Made by a program: the position numbers and the translations under genes. Below are positions 53,331-64,000 of a stretch of 64,000 bases of DNA, in pieces (the first letter of the stretch is position 1; each line of letters opens with the position of its first letter). Below the pieces are notes generated by a model. The model was not told the origin of the DNA. It saw only the letters and a program-made list of their open reading frames with translations, and did no database searches. Source of the DNA: Agriotes lineatus (lineage: Eukaryota > Arthropoda > Insecta > Coleoptera > Elateridae). The stretch lies in assembly GCA_940337035.1 (NCBI GenBank), contig CALNHX010000264.1, positions 310,001-374,000 of the forward strand, in the 5' to 3' direction.

Positions 53331-54039
53331 TTTAGTTATTCAATAAGTGCTGGGAGTGTCCGTTCTGGTACATTTATGCATTACTACACCATCAACAATT
53401 GATACTTCTGCTTTAATAACCACACCCATATTCAAATAGACATAGTTTGGCCGCCAACATAGAGCATACAGAAACGTCTTAACCAAGCTTTAAACACGCA
53501 TTATACAGTTTTTGTAGAGTACTGGACATATTTAAAACCTTATAAAACGGTTTGACACCATCTGAACGCTAATACTTTTCACTACGTTTTCAGCTTGTAT
53601 GCTAGAGGGCCTAATATATTTTTTTAGTTATTCAACAAGTGCTGGGAGTGTCCGTTCTGGTACATTTATGCATTACTAAACCATCAACAATTGCTACTTC
53701 TGCTTTAATAACCACACCCATATTCAAATAGAAATAGTTTGGCCGCCAACATACAGAAACGTCTCAGCCAAGCTTTAAACACGCATTATAAGGTTTTTGT
53801 AGAGTACTGGAATATTTTAGAACCTTATAATGCGGTTTGACACCATCTGAAAGGTAATACTTTTACAGTACGTTTTCAGCTTTTATGCTAGAGGGCCTAA
53901 TATAATTTTTTAGTTATTCAATAGGTGCCGGGAGTGTCCGTTCTGGTACATTTGTGCATTACTAAACCATCAACAATTGCTACTTCTGCTTTAATCACCA
54001 CACCCATATTCAAATAGACATAGTTTGGCCGCCAACATA

Positions 54040-55075
54040 GAGCATACAGAAACGTCTTAACCAAGCTTTAAACACGCATTATATAGTTTTTGTAGAGTAC
54101 TGGACATATTTAGAACCTTATAAAGCGGTTTGACACCATCTGAAAGCTAATACTTTTACACTACGTTTTCAGCTTGTATGCTAGAGAGCCCAATATATTT
54201 TTTTAGATATTCAATCAGCGCTGGGATTGTCCGTTCGGGTACATTTATGCATTACTACACCATCAACAATTGATACTTCTGCTTTAATAACCACACCCAT
54301 ATTCAAATAGACATAGTTTGGCCGCCAACATAGAGCATACAGAAACGTCTTAACCAAGCTTTAAACACGCATTATACAGTTTTTGTAGAGTACTGGACAT
54401 ATTTAAAACCTTATAAAACGGTTTGACACCATCTGAACGCTAATACTTTTCACTTCGTTTTCAGCTTGTATGCTAGAGGGCCTAATATATTTTTTTAGTT
54501 ATTCAATAAGTGCTGGGAGTGTCCGTTCTGGTACATTTATGCATTACTAAACCATCAACAATTGCTACTTCTGCTTTAATCACCACACCCATATTCAAAT
54601 AGACATAGTTTGTCCGCCAACATAAATCATACAGAAACGTCTCAACCAAGCTTTAAACACGCATTATACAGTTTTTGTAGAGTACTGGACATATTTAGAA
54701 CCTTATAATGCGGTTTGACACCATCTGAAAGCTAATACTTTTACACACGTTTTCAGCTTGTATGCTAGAGGGCCTAATATAATTTTTTAGTTATTCAATA
54801 GGTGCTGGGAGTGTCCGTTCTGGTACATTTATGCATTACTACACCATCAACAATTGATACTTCTGCTTTAATAACCACGCCCATATTCAAATAGACATAG
54901 TTTGGCCGCCAACATAGAGCATACAGAAACGTCTTAACCAAGCTTTAAACACGCATTATACAGTTTTTGTAGAATACTGGACATATTTAGAACCTTATAA
55001 AACGGTTTGACACCATCTGAACGCTAATACTTTTCACTACGTTTTCAGCTTGTATGCTAGAGGGCCTAATATATT
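54040..55075 (+). repeat. Satellite segment duplicated 7,196 bp away, copy 1
   Basis: CAGCGCTGGG at about 54218 matches 61414, GTTTGTCCGCC at about 54610 matches 61807, and the TTTTACACACGTTTTC two-base deletion at about 54740 matches 61938. The offset is about 7,196-7,197 bp. Similarity stops near 55.08 kb, where this copy changes to GTTATTCGATC. Confidence 0.75.
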
Positions 55076-58000
55076 TTTTTAGTTATTCGATCAGTGCTGG
55101 GAGTGTCCGTTCTGGTACATTTATGCATTACTAAACCATCAACAATTGCTACTTCTGCTTTAATCACCACACCCATATTCAAATAGACATAGTTTGGCCG
55201 ACAACATACAGAAACGTCTCAGCCAAGCTTTAAACACGCATTATATAGTTTTTGTAGAGTACTGGACATATTTAGAACCTTATAAAGCGGTTTGACACCA
55301 TCTGAAAGCTAATACTTTTACACTACGTTTTCAGCTTGTATGCTAGAGAGCCCAATATATTTTTTTAGATATTCAATCAGTGCCGGGAGTGTCCGTTCTG
55401 ATACATTTATGCATTCCTAAACGATCAACAATTGATACTTCTGCTTTAATAACTACACCCATATTCAAATAGACATAGTTTGGCCGCCAACATACAGAAA
55501 CGTCTTAACCAAGCTTTAAACACGCATTATATAGTTTTTGTAGAGTACTGGACATATTTAGAACCTTATAAAGCGGTTTGACACCATCTGAAAGCTAATA
55601 CTTTTACACTACGTTTTCAGCTTGTATGCTAGAGAGCTCAATATATTTTTTTAGATATTCAATCTGTGCTGGGAGTGTCCGTTCTGATACATTTATGCAT
55701 TCCTAAACCATCAACAATTGATACTTCTGCTTTAATAACTACACCCATATTCAAATAGACATAGTTTGGCCGCCAACATACAGAAACGTCTTAACCAAGC
55801 TTTAAACACGCATTATATAGTTTTTGTAGAGTACTGGACATATTTAGAACCTTATAAAGCTGTTTGACACCATCTGAAAGCTAATACTTTTACACTACGT
55901 TTTCAGCTTGTATGCTAGAGAGCTCAATATATTTTTTTAATTATTCAATCAGTGCTGGGAGTGTCCGTTCTGATACATTTATGCATTCCTAAACCATCAA
56001 CAATTGATACTTCTGCTTTAATAACTACACCCATATTCAAATAGACATAGTTTGGCCGCCAACATACAGAAACGTCTTAACCAAGCTTTAAACACGCATT
56101 ATATAGTTTTTGTAGAGTACTGGACATATTTAGAACCTTATAAAGCGGTTTGACACCATCTGAAAGCTAATACTTTTACACTACGTTTTCAGCTTGTATG
56201 CTAGAGAGCTCAATATATTTTTTTAGATATTCAATCAGTGCTGGGAGTGTCCGTTCTGATACATTTATGCATTCCTAAACCATCAACAATTGATACTTCT
56301 GCTTTAATAACTACACCCATATTCAAATAGACATAGTTTGGCCGCCAACATACAGAAACGTCTTAACCAAGCTTTAAACACGCATTATATAGTTTTTGTA
56401 GAGTACTGGACATATTTAGAACCTTATAAAGCGGTTTGACACCATCTGAAAGCTAATACTTTTACACTACGTTTTCAGCTTGTATGCTAGAGAACCCAAT
56501 ATATTTTTTTAGATATTCAATCAGTGCTGGGAGTGTCCGTTCTGATACATTTATGCATTCCTAAACCATCAACAATTGATACTTCTGCTTTTATAACTAC
56601 ACCCATATTCAAATAGACATAGTTTGGCCGCCAACATACAGAAACGTCTTAACCAAGCTTTAAACACGCATTATATAGTTTTTGTAGAGTACTGGACATA
56701 TTTAGAACCTTATAAAGCGGTTTGACACCATCTGAAAGCTAATACTTTTACACTACGTTTTCAGCTTGTATGCTAGAGAGCTCAATATATTTTTTTAGAT
56801 ATTCAATCTGTGCTGGGAGTGTCCGTTCTGATACATTTATGCATTCCTAAACCATCAACAATTGATACTTCTGCTTTAATAACTACACCCATATTCAAAT
56901 AGACATAGTTTGGCCGCCAACATACATAAACGTCTTAACCAAGCTTTAAACACGCATTATATAGTTTTTGTAGAGTACTGGACATATTTAGAACCTTATA
57001 AAGCGGTTTGACACCATCTGAAAGCTAATACTTTTACACTACGTTTTCAGCTTGTATGCTAGAGAGCTCAATATATTTTTTTAGATATTCAATCTGTGCT
57101 GGGAGTGTCCGTTCTGATACATTTATGCATTCCTAAACCATCAACAATTGATACTTCTGCTTTAATAACTACACCCATATTCAAATAGACATAGTTTGGC
57201 CGCCAACATACAGAAACGTCTTAACCAAGCTTTAAACACGCATTATATAGTTTTTCTAGAGTACTGGACATATTTAGAACCTTATAAAGCGGTTTGACAC
57301 CATCTGAAAGCTAATACTTTTACACTACGTTTTCAGCTTGTATGCTAGAGAGCTCAATATATTTTTTTAGATATTCAATCAGTGCTGGGAGTGTCCGTTC
57401 TGATACATTTATGCATTCCTAAACCATCAACAATTGATACTTCTGCTTTAATAACTACACCCATATTCAAATAGACATAGTTTGGCCGCCAACATACAGA
57501 AACGTCTTAACCAAGCTTTAAACACGCATTATATAGTTTTTGTAGAGTACTGGACATATTTAGAACCTTATAAAGCGGTTTGACACCATCTGAAAGCTAA
57601 TACTTTTACACACGTTTTCAGCTTGTATGCTAGAGGGCCTAATATAATTTTTTAGTTATTCAATAGGTGCTGGGAGTGTCCGTTCTGGTACATTTATGCA
57701 TTACTACACCATCAACAATTGATACTTCTGCTTTAATAACCACACCCATATTCAAATAGACATAGTTTGGCCGCCAACATAGAGCATACAGAAACGTCTT
57801 AACCAAGCTTTAAACACGCATTATACAGTTTTTGTAGGATACTGGACATATTTAGAACCTTATAAAACGGTTTGACACCATCTGAACGCTAATACTTTTC
57901 ACTACGTTTTCAGCTTGTATGCTAGAGGGCCTAATATATTTTTTTAGTTATTCAATAAGTGCTGGGAGTGTCCGTTCTGGTACATTTATGCATTACTACA

Positions 58001-58394
58001 CCGTCAACAATTGATACTTCTGCCTTAATAACCACACCCATATTCAAATAGGCATAGTGTGGCCGCCAACACAGAGCATACAGAAACGTCTTAACCAAGC
58101 TTTACACACGCATTATACAGTTTTTGTAGAATACTGGACATATTTAGAACCTTATAAAACGGTTTGACACCATCTGAACGCTAATACTTTTCACTACGTT
58201 TTCAGCTTGTATGCTAGAGAGCCCAATATATTTTTTTAGATATTCGATCAGTGCTGAGAGTGTCCGTTCTGGTACATTTATGCATTCCTAAACCATCAAC
58301 AATTGCTACTTCTGCTTTAATCACCACACCCATATTCAAATAGACATAGTTTGGCCGCCAACATACAGAAACGTCTCAGCCAAGCTTTAAACAC

Positions 58395-60400
58395 GCATTA
58401 TATAGTTTTTGTAGAGTACTGGACATATTTAGAACCTTATAAAGCGGTTTGACACCATCTGAAAGCTAATACTTTTACACTACGTTTTCAGCTTGTATGC
58501 TAGAGAGCCCAATATATTTTTTTAGATATTCAATCAGTGCCGGGAGTGTCCGTTCTGATACATTTATGCATTCCTAAACGATCAACAATTGATACTTCTG
58601 CTTTAATAACTACACCCATATTCAAATATACATAGTTTGGCCGCCAACATACAGAAACGTCTTAACCAAGCTTTAAACACGCATTATATAGTTTTTGTAG
58701 AGTACTGGACATATTTAGAACCTTATAAAGCGGTTTGACACCATCTGAAAGTTAATACTTTTACACTACGTTTTCAGCTTGTATGCTAGAGAGCTCAATA
58801 TATTTTTTTAGATATTCAATCTGTGCTGGGAGTGTCCGTTCTGATACATTTATGCATTCCTAAACCATCAACAATTGATACTTCTGCTTTAATAACTACA
58901 CCCATATTCAAATAGACATAGTTTGGCCGCCAACATACAGAAACGTCTTAACCAAGCTTTAAACACGCATTATATAGTTTTTGTAGAGTACTGGACATAT
59001 TTAGAACCTTATAAAGCGGTTTGACACCATCTGAAAGCTAATACTTTTACACTACGTTTTCAGCTTGTATGCTAGAGAGCTCAATATATTTTTTTAGATA
59101 TTCAATCAGTGCTGGGAGTGTCCGTTCTGATACATTTATGCATTCCTCAACCATCAACAATTGATACTTCTGCTTTAATAACTACACCCATATTCAAATA
59201 GACATAGTTTGGCCGCCAACATACAGAAACGTCTTAACCAAGCTTTAAACACGCATTATATAGTTTTTGTAGAGTACTGGACATATTTAGAACCTTATAA
59301 AGCGGTTTGACACCATCTGAAAGCTAATACTTTTACACTACGTTTTCAGCTTGTATGCTAGAGAGCTCAATATATTTTTTTAGATATTCAATCAGTGCTG
59401 GGAGTGTCCGTTCTGATACATTTATGCATTCCTAAACCATCAACAATTCATACTTCTGCTTTAATAACCACACCCATATTCAAATAGACTTAGTTTGGCC
59501 GCCAACATACAGAAACGTCTTAACCAAGCTTTAAACACGCACTATATAGTTTTTGTAGAGTACTGGACATATTTAGAACCTTATAAAGCGGTTTGACACC
59601 ATCTGAAAGCTAATACTTTTACACTACGTTTTCAGCTTGTATGCTAGAGAGCCCAATATATTTTTTTAGATATTCAATCAGTGCTGGGAGTGTCCGTTCT
59701 GGTACATTTATGCATTCCTAAACCATCAACAATTGATACTTCTGCTTTAATAACCACACCCATATTCAAATAGACATAGTTTGGCCGCCAACATACAGAA
59801 ACGTCTTAACCAAGCTTTAAACACGCATTATACAGTTTTTGTAGAGTACTGGACATATTTAAAACCTTATAAAAGGGTTTGACACCATCTGAACGCTAAT
59901 ACTTTTCACTACGTTTTCAGCTTGTATGCTAGAGGGCCTAATATATTTTTTTAGTTATTCAACAAGTGCTGGGAGTGTCCGTTCTGGTACATTTATGCAT
60001 TACTAAACCATCAACAATTGCTACTTCTGCTTTAATAACCACACCCATATTCAAATAGACATAGTTTGGCCGCCAACATACAGAAACGTCTTAACCAAGC
60101 TTTAAACACGCATTATACAGTTTTTGTAGAGTACTGGACATATTTAGAACCTTATAAAGCGGTTTGACACCATCTGAAAGCTAATACTTTTACACTACGT
60201 TTTCAGCTTGTATGCTAGAGAGCCCAATATATTTTTTTAGATATTCAATCAGCGCTGGGATTGTCCGTTCGGGTACATTTATGCATTACTACACCATCAA
60301 CAATTGATACTTCTGCTTTAATAACCACACCCATATTCAAATAGACATAGTTTGGCCGCCAACATAGAGCATACAGAAACGTCTTAACCAAGCTTTAAAC
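58395..60400 (+). repeat. Satellite segment duplicated 11,524 bp away, copy 2
   Basis: This is the partner of 46870-48880. One visible difference is GAGTATCCG near 47879 against GAGTGTCCG near 59403. Confidence 0.78.
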
Positions 60401-61235
60401 ACGCATTATACAGTTTTTGTAGAGTACTGGACATATTTAAAACCTTATAAAACGGTTTGACACCATCTGAACGCTAATACTTTTCACTACGTTTTCAGCT
60501 TGTATGCTAGAGGGCCTAATATATTTTTTTAGTTATTCAACAAGTGCTGGGAGTGTCCGTTCTGGTACATTTATGCATTACTAAACCATCAACAATTGCT
60601 ACTTCTGCTTTAATAACCACACCCATATTCAAATAGACATAGTTTGGCCGCCAACATACAGAAACGTCTCAGCCAAGCTTTAAACACGCATTATAAGGTT
60701 TTTGTAGAGTACTGGAATAATTTAGAACCTTATAATGCGGTTTGACACCATCTGAAAGGTAATACTTTTACAGTACGTTTTCAGCTTTTATGCTAGAGGG
60801 CCTAATATAATTTTTTAGTTATTCAATAGGTGCCGGGAGTGTCCGTTCTGGTACATTTGTGCATTACTAAACCATCAACAATTGCTACTTCTGCTTTAAT
60901 CACCACACCCATATTCAAATAGACATAGTTTGGCCGCCAACATAGTGCATACAGACACGTCTCAACCAAGCTTTAAACACGCATTATATAGTTTTTGTAG
61001 AGTACTGGACATATTTAGAACCTTATAAAGCGGTTTGACACCATCTGAAAGCTAATACTTTTACACTACGTTTTCAGCTTGTATGTTAGAGGGCCTAATA
61101 TATTTTTTTAGTTATTCAATAAGTGCTGGGAGTGTCCGTTCTGGTACATTAATGCATTACTACACCATCAACAATTGATACTTCTGCTTTAATAACCACA
61201 CCCATATTCAAATAGACATAGTTTGGCCGCCAACA

Positions 61236-62271
61236 TAGAGCATACATAAACGTCTTAACCAAGCTTTAAACACGCATTATATAGTTTTTGTAGAGTACTG
61301 GACATATTTAGAACCTTATAAAGCGGTTTGACACCATCTGAAAGCTAATACTTTTACACTACGTTTTCAGCTTGTATGCTAGAGAGCCCAATATATTTTT
61401 TTAGATATTCAATCAGCGCTGGGATTGTCCGTTCGGGTACATTTATGCATTACTACACCATCAACAATTGATACTTCTGCTTTAATAACCACACCCATAT
61501 TCAAATAGACATAGTTTGGCCGCCAACATAGAGCATACAGAAACGTCTTAACCAAGCTTTAAACACGCATTATACAGTTTTTGTAGAGTACTGGACATAT
61601 TTAAAACCTTATAAAACGGTTTGACACCATCTGAACGCTAATACTTTTCACTACGTTTTCAGCTTGTATGCTAGAGGGCCTAATATATTTTTTTAGTTAT
61701 TCAATAAGTGCTGGGAGTGTCCGTTCTGGTACATTTATGCATTACTAAACCATCAACAATTGCTACTTCTGCTTTAATCACCACACCCATATTCAAATAG
61801 ACATAGTTTGTCCGCCAACATAAATCATACAGAAACGTCTCAACCAAGCTTTAAACACGCATTATACAGTTTTTGTAGAGTACTGGACATATTTAGAACC
61901 TTATAATGCGGTTTGACACCATCTGAAAGCTAATACTTTTACACACGTTTTCAGCTTGTATGCTAGAGGGCCTAATATAATTTTTTAGTTATTCAATAGG
62001 TGCTGGGAGTGTCCGTTCTGGTACATTTATGCATTACTACACCATCAACAATTGATACTTCTGCTTTAATAACCACACCCATATTCAAATAGACATAGTT
62101 TGGCCGCCAACATAGAGCATACAGAAACGTCTTAACCAAGCTTTAAACACGCATTATACAGTTTTTGTAGAATACTGGACATATTTAGAACCTTATAAAA
62201 CGGTTTGACACCATCTGAACGCTAATACTTTTCACTACGTTTTCAGCTTGTATGCTAGAGGGCCTAATATA
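61236..62271 (+). repeat. Satellite segment duplicated 7,196 bp away, copy 2
   Basis: This is the partner of 54040-55075. Next to it, the GGCATAGTGTGGCCGCC with AACACAGAGC monomer at about 62383-62408 recurs at about 63553-63578. That indicates a further four-monomer repeat of about 1.17 kb that runs to the end of the window. Confidence 0.75.
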
Positions 62272-64000
62272 TTTTTTTAGTTATTCAATAAGTGCTGGGA
62301 GTGTCCGTTCTGGTACATTTATGCATTACTACACCGTCAACAATTGATACTTCTGCCTTAATAACCACACCCATATTCAAATAGGCATAGTGTGGCCGCC
62401 AACACAGAGCATACAGAAACGTCTTAACCAAGCTTTAAACACGCATTATACAGTTTTTGTAGAGTACTGGACATATTTAAAACCTTATAAAACGGTTTGA
62501 CACCATCTGAACGCTAATACTTTTCACTACGTTTTCAGCTTGTATGCTAGAGGGCCTAATATATTTTTTTAGTTATTCAACAAGTGCTGGGAGTGTCCGT
62601 TCTGGTACATTTATGCATTACTAAACCATCAACAATTGCTACTTCTGCTTTAATAACCACACCCATATTCAAATAGACATAGTTTGGCCGCCAACATAGA
62701 GCATACACAAACGTCTTAACCAAGCTTTAAACACGCATTATATAGTTTTTGTAGAGTACTGGACATATTTAGAACCTTATAAAGCGGTTTGACACCATCT
62801 GAAAGCTAATACTTTTACACTACGTTTTCAGCTTGTATGCTAGAGAGCCCAATATATTTTTTTAGATATTCAATCAGCGCTGGGATTGTCCGTTCGGGTA
62901 CATTTATGCATTACTACACCATCAACAATTGATACTTCTGCTTTAATAACCACACCCATATTCAAATAGACATAGTTTGGCCGCCAACATAGAGCATACA
63001 GAAACGTCTTAACCAAGCTTTAAACACGCATTATACAGTTTTTGTAGAGTACTGGACATATTTAAAACCTTATAAAACGGTTTGACACCATCTGAACGCT
63101 AATACTTTTCACTACGTTTTCAGCTTGTATGCTAGAGGGCCTAATATATTTTTTTAGTTATTCAATAAGTGCTGGGAGTGTCCGTTCTGGTACATTTATG
63201 CATTACTACACCATCAACAATTGATACTTCTGCTTTAATAACCACACCCATATTCAAATAGACATAGTTTGGCCGCCAACATAGAGCATACAGAAACGTC
63301 TTAACCAAGCTTTAAACACGCATTATACAGTTTTTGTAGAATACTGGACATATTTAGAACCTTATAAAACGGTTTGACACCATCTGAACGCTAATACTTT
63401 TCACTACGTTTTCAGCTTGTATGCTAGAGGGCCTAATATATTTTTTTAGTTATTCAATAAGTGCTGGGAGTGTCCGTTCTGGTACATTTATGCATTACTA
63501 CACCGTCAACAATTGATACTTCTGCCTTAATAACCACACCCATATTCAAATAGGCATAGTGTGGCCGCCAACACAGAGCATACAGAAACGTCTTAACCAA
63601 GCTTTAAACACGCATTATACAGTTTTTGTAGAGTACTGGACATATTTAAAACCTTATAAAACGGTTTGACACCATCTGAACGCTAATACTTTTCACTACG
63701 TTTTCAGCTTGTATGCTAGAGGGCCTAATATATTTTTTTAGTTATTCAACAAGTGCTGGGAGTGTCCGTTCTGGTACATTTATGCATTACTAAACCATCA
63801 ACAATTGCTACTTCTGCTTTAATAACCACACCCATATTCAAATAGACATAGTTTGGCCGCCAACATACAGAAACGTCTCAGCCAAGCTTTAAACACGCAT
63901 TATAAGGTTTTTGTAGAGTACTGGAATAATTTAGAACCTTATAATGCGGTTTGACACCATCTGAAAGGTAATACTTTTACAGTACGTTTTCAGCTTTTAT

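Larger units (their letters stand above)
45534..64000 (+). repeat. Satellite array, block 3
   Basis: The array continues, in the same orientation, to the window end inside a monomer. About 45.6-48 kb and 55.3-60 kb contain runs of very similar short (about 288-bp) monomers with GAGAGCTCAATATA, CTGATACATTT and AATAACTACACCC. About 48.7-54 kb mixes subtypes marked by CAGCGCTGGGATTGTCC, GTGCCGGGAGTG with TTTGTGCATT, ATAAGGTTTTTG with GGAATAATTTAG, and AAAAGGGTTTGACACC, arranged in duplicated blocks. About 60.4-64 kb repeats combinations seen at 53-55 and 58 kb. No gene is visible. Confidence 0.97.

Noticed and set aside
1..64000. CRISPR-like regular repeats
   Set aside because: The whole monomer is repeated with no unique spacers, units are about 290 bp, and the retrotransposons show a eukaryotic genome.
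1..64000. CENP-B box in the monomer
   Set aside because: I looked for a TTCG...CGGG-type 17-bp box and saw nothing convincing. The nearest short stretches (for example AAAGCGGTTTGAC) do not fit.

Overview
The window is almost entirely one tandem satellite DNA array, broken by a single decayed LTR retrotransposon and one short retroelement fragment. There is no host gene, rRNA, tRNA or CRISPR array that I can support. The organism is a eukaryote. The BEL/Pao retrotransposon restricts it to metazoans, and an arthropod is most likely, but the sequence does not allow a species call.

Layout: (1) 1-15339, head-to-tail satellite monomers of about 284-295 bp. (2) 15340-19746, a 4.4-kb BEL/Pao element on the minus strand, with two 329-bp LTRs, a tRNA primer-binding site and a 5-bp target-site duplication cut into the satellite. 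(3) 19747-45389, satellite resumes in the same orientation and phase. (4) 45390-45533, a 144-bp non-satellite insert that reads, on the minus strand, as a piece of a Ty3/gypsy-type Pol from just ahead of the reverse transcriptase. (5) 45534-64000, satellite to the end of the window. Both window ends lie inside monomers, so the array is longer than 60 kb. It holds roughly 200 monomers here, all in one orientation.

The satellite is a mosaic of monomer subtypes rather than a uniform repeat. Diagnostic positions are linked across the monomer junction, and blocks of many monomers are duplicated. These include a 1,152-bp unit (4 monomers), a 1,747-bp unit (6), a 2.88-kb unit (10), a 3.5-kb unit (12) and a tandem duplication of about 6.1-6.7 kb, plus collinear copies 7.2 and 11.5 kb apart. 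The pattern suggests repeated unequal exchange at many scales, as expected of a pericentromeric or other heterochromatic array. A centromeric role is not shown.

The BEL/Pao element is young by its LTRs (two mismatches in 329 bp) but cannot be autonomous. The central part of Gag, the reverse transcriptase/RNase H core and the integrase N-terminus with the first catalytic Asp are gone. The C-terminus of integrase is frameshifted, and a stop codon interrupts pol. Where RT should be there is instead an in-frame nested tandem repeat (two 213-bp units, each with two 60-bp subunits). It was most likely moved in trans by an intact relative. I found no evidence of a new defence, regulatory or metabolic system. 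The unusual content is the repeat architecture, the chimeric element and the gypsy-like fragment.
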